Assembly (NCBI GenBank): GCA_028554645.1
Contig: JAQOOI010000080.1
Span: 868,001-932,000, forward strand
Direction: 5' to 3'
DNA: 64,000 nt
Source of the DNA: Omphalotus guepiniiformis
Lineage: Eukaryota; Basidiomycota; Agaricomycetes; Agaricales; Omphalotaceae
The position numbers and the translations under genes are program-made. A model generated the notes under the pieces. That model did no database searches. It saw only the letters and a program-made list of their open reading frames with translations, and was not told the origin of the DNA. Of this stretch, positions 11,053 through 23,212 are shown piece after piece. Positions within the stretch are counted from its first letter, which is position 1. Every line of letters starts with the position of its first letter.

Positions 11053-13024
11053 ATGGACGCGTTATTCGTCCCACTGGCTGGGGCAGTTGGAGCATCAGTC
11101 GACCAAGTCAAGGTATGACTTTAGCACACTGGTCCCTTTGATTGCATCCAATTGACCTCTTGTACATAGCTTATATCATGCCTTCTAGTTGCATACCCTC
11201 TGGGTAGCATTTTCGTTCGCATTCCGGCTCAAAAACCGGCATTAAAGCACCTGTTCAATATCGGTGTCTCGTTGTTCTACTTCTTCCCTATGTTGAACAT
11301 GTATTCTGGCTTCTTTCAACTGCTCGCCGACGTACTGGTGACATTCTTCGTGGCAAAGTTCAACCGTAGCCCGAACATGCCTTGGTTAATTTTTGCGTCA
11401 GTACTGGAATGAATGTACTTCTGTTCGCATTACTGACAGTGACTCCTCCGCAGATTCATCTTGGGTCATCTTATGATCAAGTGAGCATGAATTTGACTGC
11501 ACAATACGCCTGCTCACCCTCTTCGAAGCCATCTCATTCGTGCATTCTATCAACTGAGTTATGAAACCATAGAGGTCACCGGTCCTCAGATGGTGCTCAC
11601 CATGAAGCTGACAACCTTTGCTTGGAATGTCTGGGACGGTCGAAGACCCCAAGAGGTATAGATCATTTGCAATTGATCAGCGCGTGTCATTCACTAAGTT
11701 CGTTCACTTAGGATCTTGACAAATGGCAACTAGAGAAATCCGTCCGCGAATTCCCTTCGTTGCTCGAATTCCTCGGATATTCGTAGGCCTTACATTATAT
11801 CCGTGCTTCGCTATACTGATGCACGTTCAAAGCTTCTATTTTCCTGGTGTATTGGTCGGACCTTATCTTGAATATGCCGACTATATGAACCTCGTGGATG
11901 AAAGGATCTTCAGAGCGGCAAACTCTGATGCTAAGGGTGGACGCCACCTTCCTTCTGGGCGAAAGCGTGTTGGGTACCGTAAGATGATCATGGGGCTCAT
12001 CTACCTCGGCGTCTTTGTGGTTTTTGGTGGCTCGAACAACTATTCCGTTCTGGTCACCCCTTGGTTTGCTCAGCAGAGCTTCTTGTATAGGTAAATTTCC
12101 CGGAATTGTCTCTTGTCTCTGGATGTTCATGCTTGATCCTCTTCAAGACTCGGAATGGCACAGCTGTATGGCACCTTCGAGAGGACTAAATACTACGCAA
12201 TTTGGACACTGACGGAGGTATGTCAACGTTCGTGTTCATTTACCTGCTCTGAAACCCCCTTCTCCTTCATTTAGGGTGCAAGCATTCTGACCGGTCTCGG
12301 CTTCACTGGGTTCACGCCCTCAGGCCAATCCACCTGGAATGGTGCTGCTAATGTTAACCCAACGGTTATTGAGTTTCCGTCCAACTTCAAAGTCCTTTTG
12401 GATTCATGGAACATGAAGGCAAACGTCTGGTTGCGCGAGTGCGTATATAAGCGCGTCACGCCCAAGGGCGCGAAACCTGGTTTCATGAGCAGCATGTTGA
12501 CCTTCGCGACCAGTGCTTTCTGGGTAAGCAATTACACTATCGATAGAGAGTCTGGATAGTAATCGCCTTCCTTTTGTATACAGCATGGAGCAGCTGTAGG
12601 CTACTACCTCACATTCCTGATGGGGGGATTTATCACCACCGTTGCACGCCTCGTGCGAGCCAACATACGTCCCCTTGTCCTCTCAGACGCTGGACAGGCG
12701 CCTACCCTAGCAAAGCACCTCTACGACTTCATCGGCTCTATCACGTCCCTACTAGTCCTCAACTATGTCGCTGCTCCTTTCATGTTACTGACCTGGAAAG
12801 ATTCAATCACGGGCTGGTCAAGACTAGGCTGGTACGGTCATATCGTCATCGGTGCCGGACTCCTGTTCTTCTATGCTGGTGGAACCAAGTTCTGCAGGGG
12901 TTTGCAGAAGAAGCAGGGCAAGAGTGTCCCGAAGGCCACCGCAAGTGGCACGTCCACCCCAGTCATGGAAAAGACTTTCCAAGTCCCGCCTTCCTTCGAT
13001 AAGCTCGTTCCTCCCGAGCAATGA
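11053..13024 (+). CDS. ALE1: Lysophospholipid acyltransferase, MBOAT family (ALE1/LPT1-like)
   Basis: Model: join(11053..11112, 11170..11396, 11454..11480, 11529..11655, 11712..11782, 11833..12090, 12148..12217, 12275..12523, 12584..13024), 509 aa. Transfers acyl groups from acyl-CoA to lysophospholipids in the ER membrane (Lands cycle). Multi-pass membrane protein starting MDALFVPLAGAVGASVDQVK. Family blocks: GVLVGPYLEYADYMN, ERTKYYAIWTLTEGA, the asparagine region WNMKANVWLRECVYKR and the catalytic histidine motif FWHGAAVGYYLTF (His next to an exon boundary at 12523/12584). The cytosolic tail ends VPPEQ without an obvious KKxx signal. Exon 3 is just 27 nt. The MBOAT family is certain; ALE1/LPT1 among MBOATs is well supported by the blocks above. 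Confidence 0.93.
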
Positions 13025-13398
13025 TGCTGGTCAATATGGAAAAGTATAGTAGTCGCAAGGCACAATTTCTTGCTAATGCTCAATGCTCACACCCAAACAA
13101 TATTAATGCTAATTCTGAAGGGTAACTCGATAAAAATAGACTGCTTTGCGAGACTCTTGTCGTATGTCTAAATGCCGCCAGATGGGATGTGATGTATATG
13201 ATGGTTCACCTAGAATTTACATACTTTGCTCTTGAACTTGATAGGGATTGCGTCATACATATCCTGAGCATTGTCGCGCGTATAGAATGACGATAACAAT
13301 ATATTGCTTGACACTGATGCATATGATGAACATACTCAGAAAGACACGGACATAGGTGAGACTGATTCGAGAACTACAACCAAGCACTTCATACTTTT
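13025..13398. other. Convergent 3' intergenic region
   Basis: AT-rich interval between the convergent stops of ALE1 and the MARVEL-type gene; nothing else seen. Confidence 0.5.
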
Positions 13399-14344
13399 TT
13401 ACACCTGGGCAGCGGTTGGCATCGCTGAATGACCAGCAGGCTGGCCGGTCCACTGCGACTGCTGACTAGGTGGGTACTGAACAGGTGAGGAGCTCACTGG
13501 CGGCTCAGTGTATGGTGTCGTAGGCTTTTCTAAGCCTGGAGCAGTCGTTGTGCCAGGTGCGGACCTCGCCAAGAAACTCGTCTCGCTCACGGAAGACGTC
13601 CAGACACGCTGTCCGCGAATCGACCCGATGATAGCAAAGACGAGAAGGGTAACGGTATACCCTAAGACTACGTATTCTCTGTGAGTCTACGAGCCATGAT
13701 ATGAGTATGAACGGACGTACGAATAATCCAGCTCAAGAAAGCGAATGCTTCAATGGCGGAGAATTCTTTACATGCGGTGTCAACATCCGCTGTCAAAGAA
13801 AGGGTTGAGTAAAGACTCGAGTTCAGTGGAGATCGAAGAAATACTACTGACGATTGATAAAACCACAGCCGGAAGGAAAGAATGCTAGGTTGTCCTGCGC
13901 TGTCAGGCCAGCACTGGCCAACCACAAAACCCAGAGAACACCTATGAAGAAGATCAATGAAGTAATTGAATCTGATATGCAGAGCACCCCTACACAGCCA
14001 TGCAAGTTCAACGACAACCATTGAAGTGAATGCCCCGCGACGAGCGAGATCAATGCCAATCCTGGAACGACGGAGTAGGCACAATTCGCACTTTTTCTGA
14101 ATGTATGATACTCACATCACCGGCAATGTTATGATAGTCAGAGAGGCGGTGGCAATGGCCAGCGCAGCAAAGGCGAAGTACCCACCCAGGAATTCAGTGG
14201 TAAGAAACGTCAAATGTGCAGACAGCCCAAGGACAATGACAGAGAACACCAGCACCAAAACTTCAGCATTGTCAGCGTTGAAACGCCAAAATCAAGAAGA
14301 TACTCACAAAGCACAGTCAATCGGAGCAGAGAGATGAAGCTCAT
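13399..14344 (-). CDS. MARVEL-type four-transmembrane protein
   Basis: Model: complement(join(13399..13676, 13721..13789, 13852..13941, 13994..14061, 14116..14260, 14308..14344)), 228 aa. Four hydrophobic spans: residues about 5-30 (VLVLVFSVIVLGLSAH), 40-62 (FAALAIATASLTIITL), 75-100 (MVVVELAWLCVLWVLWLASA) and 145-170 (YTVTLLVFAIIGSIR). The charged/aromatic pattern around the third span (ExxWL..LWxLWLASA) is the MARVEL signature of fungal membrane-apposition proteins. A Pro/Ser/Gln-rich cytosolic tail of about 65 aa follows. Exon 6 uses the second AG of an ACAGAG acceptor; only that choice keeps the frame (LSWII-QYVVLGY). Function in this species is unknown; related proteins sit at the plasma membrane. 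Confidence 0.82.
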
Positions 14345-15469
14345 GACTGCAGAGGATACTGGGTTGAATTGGCTGGGGTACTGAGATGAGCTCAAGTTGG
14401 TCTCGTATTTTCATCTTATACAAATTCGACGATCGTCAATTTTGACATGAAGGAATGATGCAGGGCATTGCCCCTGACACAAGCGCTCATATCGAGGAGG
14501 CTAAACACAAAACAGGTTCTGCCAAGACGCCCCGTGGCAGCCACACATCCGCCTTCAAAGCTTCACGACTTGAAGCTGTTGCTGCAAACCAATTAACCTA
14601 GTAGGCAAATACTGTGAGTTTTCCTTCACTCACACCAATGCATATCAAGGCATATCATAAATCGCAGCATAGACGACCAAGGCTCAAGCAAGGGGGTTAG
14701 AGAGCGGAACTGGGGAGGATTGACAGTTTGACAGCTGATACATTAGGAGAACATTGTTGTGAGGCTGCAACACGGTAACGACGGATATCATGTTACGCAC
14801 AGACAAGACCCTAGATATCTTTTCGTACAACACGGAATTGACCCGGAACTTTCGGTAAAGGAAGCAGAGGAAGCTAGAGTACAATTGGAGATGGTTTGAC
14901 GGTTTAACTAGCTGCGATTAGACATTTCTTATATTAGGGTAAGACAAAAGAGTGAGCCTGCACTATACTTACCTCTGGAGTCTATGCGGTGTTCAGAATC
15001 CCGGTCAGACGTTCAACGTTCAGGGCTAACAACTTCATCTGCAAATGTCACTCGTCAGCGCACTGGGAGCGACAGGGTATATGCACAGCTTTGCCTGGTT
15101 TGAGCACGAGGGCGCCGCGACGCGACCGCAACCCCCAGGCATGACTTCGGCCACAGTGCATGACTTGGAATTTTGGAATCGGAAATCTCTGGTGCACTCA
15201 CTGAGTTCAATTGTGCACATAGCAGGCAGTAAGAGCACTCCTCAGTGCTGAGCGCTGAGCCTCTGCAGATTCTATAGACTGCAAATCCTTTGCAGTATCA
15301 AAAAATCGATCAGCTGTCAAAATACAGTATAATAATACAGCCTATGATAGATGATAGATCGCACAATACATAAATGTGTCCGCAGATAGACGCACATCAA
15401 GATACACCCCCAACCCCAGTAGATAGCGTAGATTGTTTCAAGACTTTTTCCGCCGAGAGACGCCCAATT
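14345..15469. other. Intergenic, nothing recognised
   Basis: About 1.1 kb between two minus-strand genes. Several short open frames without family resemblance and no tRNA-like fold found by eye. Confidence 0.5.
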
Positions 15470-17958
15470 TTATTCTGCCGCAAAACTTCCTTGTCCAGAA
15501 CTAGATCCACTCCCCGAAGCTGAAGCCGAGGTCAGCACAGACATCAGCGTAGGCCTCGCACTCGCAGGTGTCCTCCAAGCCATCGTACTGAAAAAGTGCA
15601 CACCAGGACTGTCGTTGAATGAAAGTGTACGCGGAGTAGGATCGTTGCCCAAGCGCTCTGGAACATCATCTATCACGGAATAGTGGAACGTTGGCGTGAC
15701 AGACACATTGCCTCGGGCCCCGTCATTTGTATGCACTTGCGCCGGAGCTGCAAAGTGCAGTGAACTTGTCGTACTGTACTCTGTATGTTCCGACTCTTCC
15801 GTGTCCGTCATAGTGAGACCTGATATAGTTGAGCGATCGATGAGCGATTCCGAATCGTTTAACCTAGTACACGGAGTCGAGTCCCGTGTCGGAGTCAATG
15901 TGAGAGGAAAGCCAAGTACATCTAGTGAATTTCCAGGTATAGGCCGCAGGGAAGCATACGCAGAATCGGCATCAAGCTCGTCAAATGTTGTCGACGTGGC
16001 AGAAGCAGGTTCGGATAGGGACTCGGTTTCAACATTCCTCCTGAAGGGTACTCTGGCTGCAACCTCAGCCTCATCTAAAGGCTGATGAATGTTTCTTGCC
16101 CAAGAGGAAGGGAAGAGCGTCGAAATCATATCACCAGAAACACGCTCCGTCATAAACCCCGAAGTAACCCTTGCCATAACATTCCGTGCTTTTGCCGGGG
16201 AACCATCATCCTCAAGTTTCCACCACGCATTAGGCGTCTCTCCCAATTCCAATCTCTGCCCAAACAGATTCAATCCTTTTTGATGCTGGCGCCTCCGACA
16301 AAAATATAAACAAAACAGAAGAAGAAGGAAAGCTAGAACGCCTAGAACGCTTCCTATGATAGTTGCCAGATGGTGGTTTGGTCTATAGTGACATGATTTC
16401 AATCAGATATGTTTCGAATAGTACAATTGAATGTACTCACGTGAGGGCGGAGACACTGCTGCCAGTGCCACTGTCAGTTGGTACCTGAGAAGAGATCGTT
16501 TGAGATGGAAACGTCCCTAAAATCGTTGTATGCGTAGGAACACTGAATACATGTCAATAACAGAAAGGAACATTCAACTAAAATGACATACTTATTCGAT
16601 AAGGCAGGTCCCGAGGTTGTTCCGTTTGCAGATGAGGAGACCGGACGGTCGGAGGATGGCGATATGGAAGGGCCCGTTACAGAAGCAGACTGTGAAGTAG
16701 TGGGCGACGATGCTAATAAAACTGTTCCAGAGGACTGGGAGATAGTTGTTGAGGTTAAGGACGAAATAGACGATGTCGGTGAGGGGGAAGTAGAAGGTGA
16801 GGTGGAGGGGGATCCAGAAGATGTCGGAGGAAGGGAAGTGGAAGGCGCGGTGGAGGGCGAAGCGGAGGATGCCGGTGAAGGGGAAACGGTCGGCGAAGGA
16901 GAGAGAGAGGAAGAGGGAGGATCGGATGACGTCGGTGAAGGGGAGATAGTTGTGGAATCAGAAGACGTCGAGTCGGAAGAAACGGAAGAAGATGAGGAAG
17001 AACTAGGGCCACCTGATATTGTCGGTGAATTCGAAGTTTGACTAGAGGATGCACTGGTCGGGGATTGCGAGGGAGAAGATGTTGAAGCGGTGGTTGTTGG
17101 ACTACCCGTTGATGAAGTTATTGCGGTTGTTGTGGATGACTGGGTAGATACAGTCTCAGAAGATGTCTGTGTAGAGGAAGATTGCGTTTCTGATGAAGGA
17201 GATGAAGTCGGATCCGATGTCGTAGGGATAGTAGACGATGTACTGTTAGACGACGAATCGGACGTCGATTGGGTGCTCGGTGCACTTGTTGAAGATGAGG
17301 AAGTAGAGGGGGTGGATGTAGGAGTTGCGGTAGAAGGAGAGGTAGATGAAGTGGTAGAAGGAGTGGTAGATGAAGTGGTAGACGGAGTGGTAGACGGAGA
17401 GGTCGTTGGGGTGGATGACTGAGTTGTCGTCGGGAGATCTGTACTTGTCGACTCGGTGGGTGCACTTGTACTAGTAGGCGTCTGCGTCGAGGTCACGGTA
17501 TTTGTTGTAGTAGTATCTGTGGAGGTGGACACGGTACTCGTAGAGGGTGCAGAAGAAGAGGGTTTGGTGTTCGACGTGGATAACGGTGGCGAAGGCGTAT
17601 GCCTAGTGGAGGAAGACGTTGGCGTGCTCGAAGTCGACAATGGCGACGACGACGTAGCTTCCGTCGAAATACCAAGCAGGTCGTCAATAACGCCATTCAC
17701 CAGGCTGGTAACAAGACTGACGCTGTCGTCAATGAGCTTCGGAATGTCGAGGTCTAGATCCCGTTTTTCAGTATGCTCAGTCCGGAGCACATCCAGTGGG
17801 ATGGGAGTCGGACACGTCAGACCATCGAGCCATATATGCTCTCCACATCGCAGCACAAAAGAATTATCGACCGGTGTCGGGGGAAGAGTGTCAAGCTGAA
17901 TCAACGCAAAGTATTGTGGTGCAGCTTGAAAGTCCAGAACGGCGCCTTCTGCGCGCAT
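15470..17958 (-). CDS. Mucin-like Ser/Thr-rich single-pass membrane protein
   Basis: Model: complement(join(15470..16382, 16441..16542, 16592..17958)), 793 aa. The first about 110 residues are a compact region with two Cys (FVLRCGEHIWLDGLTCP). Then about 350 residues are almost only Ser, Thr and Pro (heavy O-glycosylation expected), followed by one membrane span at about residues 495-518 (TIIGSVLGVLAFLLLLFCLYFC) with a CRRRQ stop-transfer, and a cytosolic tail of about 280 residues rich in Ser/Thr and acidic residues. The layout resembles cell-surface sensors of the Wsc/Mid2 kind, but no WSC or other named domain is visible, so function is open. The chosen ATG at 17958 gives no clear signal peptide; an upstream exon may be missing. 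The low-complexity DNA produces long shadow frames on both strands. Confidence 0.72.
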
Positions 17959-18810
17959 ATTTCGCGCAAGGATATCGATGAGAATATATATATATTATAT
18001 ATATGTTCCCTGGAACTTCTATGAGAATATACGGGTCAGTCGTCAACAACCGGGGACATCATGGAACGCAGGGCGAGTGGATACACGAATTCGGGTGCAT
18101 GAGAGGACAGAAAAGCAAAGAAGGCACGGAAATGCCCTGACCGAGTCTACGTCCTGGGACAGCGCAACTATTAAAGGCTGTTTGTTGCCAGCTAAAAAAT
18201 GGTAAACAGATGTCTGCCCCTGGCAGATGGAAAGATCCTCACCTGGGCACTCATTCACGCGGGAACCGGCATCACTTTTTGATCATTTCCAGGTGCTCTC
18301 CGGCTCGTCTCGTTTTCTGTTTCTCCAGCATTACAGTCGTCGAAGAGCAAAGCTGAAGGCAGTCGAGTAAGTAATGAACGTTCTCGGAACACGAAGCGGC
18401 TAGGAGGTTCTTGCTCCACATTCCATCACTCATCCAGCAATCATTCGCATACTTAACTTATTATTATCAACATTGCAAGGCCTGTGAACTGATGAATGTT
18501 CAACGTTGAAAAGTAAGGCAGAAAAGGAGACAAATTGGATAAAAAGGGCTTGGCTTGTAGGATATTTACTGACAGGGCTTAACAGGCGGGAGAATTTGAT
18601 GCTGGAATGATGTTCTTACGTCTCATTCAGCCCAAGGAATAATGTATATAGGCCACGAAATAAGACAGGCTAGAAATACTTAAGTTTCAACCGTTGAAGA
18701 AGATGAACCGTATAAGATAGATACGAAAAACCCAAATGATCACAAATGTAACAACACAGCGTGCTCCGGTACAATTCCCACTGCCCAATTCGACGTGGCT
18801 GAATCGCAGG
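17959..18810. other. Intergenic with AT microsatellite
   Basis: Upstream of the mucin-like gene and downstream of the next minus-strand gene. Holds an (AT)n tract at 17983-18004. A missing signal-peptide exon of the mucin-like gene could lie in the first 400 bp, but I could not define one. Confidence 0.4.
17983..18004. repeat. (AT)n microsatellite
   Basis: Alternating A/T tract just upstream of the mucin-like gene start. Confidence 0.9.
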
Positions 18811-19397
18811 CTAACGCAGAACATTGTCTCTGATGATAAACTCACGCTTGTCGTCAGGAACAGCGGTGTCTCCCCATAGTGAGTGGATGTCAAACCAGCC
18901 CGTCACCGGTGCACCTGCCTCTTGAACAGTAAAATCAAGATGCGGGCGCCGAGAAGCCAACTTGTGCGTCACCACATGGCATACCATGACAAACATGATG
19001 AGGAAAATGATGAGGGCGGTGCGGGCCTTGCAGTTGAACAGGGACTGGAATGGTGAATAAGACGAAAACCGCTCATAAATAGAGGGTTTCGGTGGCGGAG
19101 CGAGGAACGCGATTGAGTAATCATGGGCAGAGGATGGTGAAGATGGTGTCACGATGATGGCTGGAAGAGGAGATTTTTCGGTGATGAGAGGCAGAGAGAG
19201 ATCTATTGCACGGTAAATTTAGTGATTCTGAATTAGAGAGCGATATCAGCTGTAACATACCTAGAGGTGCAGGTATGAGGGTATAGTCTAAGCGCTGAGG
19301 CAAACGGTGGCGACGAGGACCTACAACACAAAATCTTCATGAGTAACCTGCATCATAGGAGATAAGAAGATAAACTGCACTCACCAGGACGAGCCAT
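18811..19397 (-). CDS. Small single-pass membrane protein, unknown function
   Basis: Model: complement(join(18811..19202, 19261..19320, 19385..19397)), 154 aa, all junctions in frame. Starts MARPGPRRHRLPQRLDYTL, a basic N-terminus, followed by a Pro/Ser-rich region and one hydrophobic span at about residues 87-105 (RTALIIFLIMFVMVCHVV), then a C-terminal half without Cys pairs (WFDIHSLWGDTAVPDDKR). No signal peptide at the start, so a type II orientation (N-terminus in the cytosol) is likely by the positive-inside rule. I do not recognise the family. The first exon is 13 nt and depends on a GTGAGT donor; the frame and splice signals are good. Confidence 0.65.
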
Positions 19398-20732
19398 ACT
19401 GAAGATAAATGTGTGTTATTTACACCAAGAATGAGATTTTAAAAGGTGTACAGGTAGCAAATCAATGGTCTCCGTCTCACTCAAGAGCTAAGACAATTGA
19501 ACAAAGGTTCTAAGGAGGTGTTTGTAGAAATGAACGTGTGTAGTAAAGAGCGTAAGGCGTAGTGCCAGCCAAAAGAAGTCTTGAGGAAATAGAGAGGGAG
19601 ACAAAGCACAGCGACACAATAAATAAACAGAATATTCTCGTCGGTCTCGGTAAAATCGCTAATGCGTCCCACGTGTAACGCCGACGCGCGGAACACTTTT
19701 TTGCATTCATCTCCTCAAAGTTTTCTCTCTCTGGCTGACATTCAATCACCAACGTATCCTCTCGAAACACATCGTCGACTGAAACTCGATACAAGGAAGA
19801 ACACTGAGAGTTGAGATACCAGCTTCAGGTCCCAGAAGTACAGTGACTTCTATTATTCTTGTCGGTCGTCATGCCAGACAGACGTGCCTGAGGGCCGAAA
19901 TATTGAATCTGATCGCTGCCAGTGTCATTTTTATGTCATTTATGCTCAATTATGATATCTCAGGTCAGGAACGTCCAGTGGCTCTGAAAGTGGCTCTGAT
20001 GGAAAGATCAAGGAAGGATTGCACTGTATCATGTATGAAAAGATTGCACTGTACACGAATCTGCTCGTGCGCCATTCATTGAAGGAGAAAACATATCGAT
20101 TCTAGGTGAGGCACTGGGCTAGGAGGACTTGTCATTTCATTTTACTATTGTGGCATACTTCGCTGAGTTTCAAAATTCGGGTGATCGCCGTGTGCTGACG
20201 CGCTGACGTTATCACAGCCAAAAGTCGAGGAAATTCAAAGCTGGTTTTCTCTGGCAAAGGTCGACGTCCACCACTTCTCCAATGATCAGGGCGACAAAAA
20301 CCCGTAGCCACGGTCTTCAGACTGTCACTCTAGCATACCTCCTCTCAGGTCGACGTGTACCTGTGACGTACATTCATAATACTCACAGCTTGGTGGCCTC
20401 AAGACACGTCGAATTTTCGTTGTAACGAGTCGAGACGTGTCGCATGGATCTCTAGCTGCATAGCTTCAGTGTACCCGTGACATTCGAGTCTATTCGTTCA
20501 CACTACCGTGTCGTTCAAAATCATGAAGACCAATAACGCTGTCTGTATGTCAGGGCATTCTGAAAAGTGACTTTGCGCGGCAGTACAGCATTCATCGGTC
20601 CAAAGTTTGTGAGATGGCCGACTTACTTTTTTTTCGACGAATGCCTTCTTCTGACTTCCTCAAGTAATTCCATCTTCTCGAGTATTGTCCCTGGTGCATA
20701 ATACTATCACGCCCACTATCACGCCTTCTGTC
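19398..20732. other. Intergenic, one hydrophobic open frame, no supported gene
   Basis: About 1.3 kb. On the minus strand 19510-19794 there is an open frame with a hydrophobic stretch but no ATG start and no family resemblance; I do not call it. Otherwise nothing seen. Confidence 0.4.
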
Positions 20733-21519
20733 ATGCAATCAAAGATTCAGCTATCGTTTCCGTTCCTTCCATTTTTGCTTTCAAGATTGACTTTGTCCAA
20801 ATCTTACGGACGCCCTGACCGTCGTTACAAATATGCATTCGTCAATCGCCAGAGACAAGTCTTGATTGCAAACGGCTCTCCCTCAAAACCGGTGGAGGGC
20901 AGGGAAGATCACGGCTACTCTAAGATGCTTTATCCTCCATAATTGAAATCATTCAAGGAGGTGTTCTGTATGAGGTTGCAGTGCAGATGCATCCTTTCCA
21001 CCTCGACGGAGTTTCAAGCAATCCGAAGGAATACTTGGTTCCTCACCATTTTAACCAACCTTGGCAGCGTTCGGAGGTTTACTTCTGTTCCTGGTACGAC
21101 CCATGAATACCAGTGGTAATACTAGTGATTCCAACTCTCTAGTGTTGAGATGACAGAGTTCGCTGACTACTTATTATCTTTTCGTCGATGACAGGGGCGA
21201 CAATCCGTTATCAAAGACGAAAAACTTGAACGTGATTGCAAGAACAGATGCGGCACGTGAAAGTAAAGGTACTTCGCAATTTGAAATACACGGTAACTGG
21301 AAATCTGTGAGGCCACACAATGTGAGTTATCAAAGAAACTAGGAAAATCAGGATAAGACCCCTTTATCACTTCATCGTAGGTTGCTGGACAGGGGATGAC
21401 TGTGGCTATTAGGCGAGTCCGGCTTTCGCAAATATTTTACTATTTAACTCCTTACTTTCGATTCATCTTCCAGAGCGGCTGTAGGCGACATCGTTGTCCT
21501 GAATGAGAGTTGCAATTGA
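20733..21519 (+). pseudogene. Decayed paralogue of the downstream lyase-like gene
   Basis: This stretch aligns piece by piece, in order, with the intact gene at 22191-23212. Matching parts: signal-like start at 20733; NRQRQVLIANGS against TRQNQVQLADGS; GVLYE at 20960 against GILYQ; PGTTHEYQW against PGTTHQYKW at about 21090; SSMTGAT against SSKTGTT at about 21175; the end AAVGDIVV against AAVGDFVV at about 21478. Damage: the first donor site is gone, the frame shifts before the PGTT block, the codon after the Trp is TAA where the intact gene has CGA, the following donor GTGAGT is GTGATT, and further stops occur in the middle. It therefore cannot make the full protein. A very diverged but spliced gene is unlikely given the stop and lost donors. 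Confidence 0.8.
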
Positions 21520-22190
21520 AGCGAGCACTATGGTTGAGACTTCGTTGAAACGTCAGTGAGAGGTTGCGCCACATGTGAGTAATTTAGGGGCCGCGGGGGC
21601 AAAGACATACGTATGGAAACACATTATCGCATTGCACGCGTGCACCTGAATTGCAGCCAGAAAATCCGCGAGAACCTCGTTTGGCCCCTTGGAATGTCTT
21701 CCTTCGTCTTACATGGTACGTCAATAGCACTGTTATCCCCCGACTTGCGTGACTTACTGGGTAGGTGGCAGTCCAAAAGGTTATTGTCGCAGTTTCAGAT
21801 AGGCTGAAAGCGATACCCTCAGGAGCACGCATTTCCTGGTGTCTACTATCAGTTTACGCAGTTTATCACCCACTTGCGTCTGCATTAATCAAATTGCGCA
21901 ATGGAATTATGTGGTAGCAACGAATCATACGGTGAGATTCTAACCATACGAATGTTCGCTGAGGTCGGTGCGGTTTTCCATCGCCGTGACCATCAATCTG
22001 CATGGACCGTGGGCATCGGTGAATACATGATCCTCAAACCTATCAAATTCAGCGCTCACACAGCATTTCGGGAGACGAGACAATTGAATATCCACTTCAG
22101 AATATATAACCATGGACGATGATGCGAAGCAAAATCATACGTTTTCCATCTGAGTTCGCTGACTTTGAGAATCATCTCAACTTCTTCATC
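21520..22190. other. Intergenic between the two lyase-like copies
   Basis: Presumed promoter of the intact lyase-like gene. No other coding signal. Confidence 0.5.
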
Positions 22191-23212
22191 ATGCTATTTT
22201 GTCTTCCCATATTTGCAATCCTCTCGATCCTCTCTTCGGTTGAGGGTTTGACGGTGAACACGGCACGCGACGGACAAGAGCACGAGCTCGTCACTCGTCA
22301 GAATCAAGTTCAACTTGCAGATGGCTCTAAAGAGCAGTTTGGAAAAACCAGTAACGGATTGTCATGGCAAGCGACAGGTTAGATAGACAGCAGTCCATTC
22401 TTTTTCAATACGCCATGACTGACGAAAAATTTGAGTCTTTAGGCATCCTATATCAAGGCTGTAGTCCGACCTTTAGCTCCTCAGTCGCAATTGCAGACTG
22501 TTATGCGTTGCAACTGTCTAGCGACCCAACGAAGAACTTGGATCCCGGCTATCCAAACTCTCCGAGACAACGAATTGAGTTTTTGACTTCAACTTCTAGT
22601 CCTGGAACGACACACCAATACAAATGGCGATACTAGTGAGTTGGGTTTTTCAGTGCAAATCATATACCTTACTGACCTACATCCCTATCGTATAGTTTGT
22701 CGTCAAAAACTGGTACCACCACACGCTTCTTCCACCTCATGCAGTTATTCTCCCGGGACACTGGCAGCCCTGTAATCACTCTTGATGCAGTTAAAGGCCA
22801 ACTCGTGATTGACGATAATATCCGTGATTGTTCGACGACAAAGTGTCCCTCAATACCCTTGAGTAGTATCACCGACAAAACCACTACGCATCAGGTGAAG
22901 ATCAAGTTTGGAGACGCGTCGACTAGCGGAAGTTTCCAGTATGTGATTAAAGATGTTGCAAACGAAAATGTAGAGCTTTTGAGGTATACGGCGACTGGTG
23001 ATTTAGGAGGGAATGCATAGTAAGTTATTCGCCCGCTTTGAAGAACATGTGTTGACATGAACACTTTTTCCAGCATCAAGTTTGGAACGTACCGTGCTGC
23101 TGTCAGTGGGATGACAACTTCTCTGTGAGTAGTACGAACATGTAAATATATTCTACGTATTGACTTGTGTTCTTTTAGCGCCGCGGTCGGTGATTTTGTG
23201 GTTCAAAGCTGA
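22191..23212 (+). CDS. Secreted polysaccharide-lyase-like beta-jelly-roll protein
   Basis: Model: join(22191..22377, 22443..22635, 22696..23019, 23074..23124, 23179..23212), 262 aa. Starts with a signal peptide, MLFCLPIFAILSILSSVEG. The mature part carries PGYPNSPRQRIEFLT, HQYKWRYYLSSKTGTTTRFF, HLMQLFSRDTGSPVITLDAV and YIKFGTYRAA, the pattern of small secreted fungal lyases (glucuronan-lyase, PL20-like, and related jelly-roll families) that bind and cleave uronic-acid polysaccharides outside the cell. I name the family from memory of the pattern, so the exact substrate is uncertain. An upstream in-frame ATG pair at 22119 would put 24 residues in front of the signal peptide; the ATG at 22191 is preferred. 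The gene sits next to a decayed tandem copy. Confidence 0.7.

Noticed and set aside
16583..17422. Long open frames on the plus strand rich in Glu/Val/Gly/Asp
   Set aside because: They are the antisense shadow of the Ser/Thr-rich repeat of the mucin-like gene; spliced sense model with TM domain is far better.
19510..19794. Minus-strand frame with a hydrophobic segment
   Set aside because: No ATG, no splice link to the neighbouring small membrane protein, no family match.
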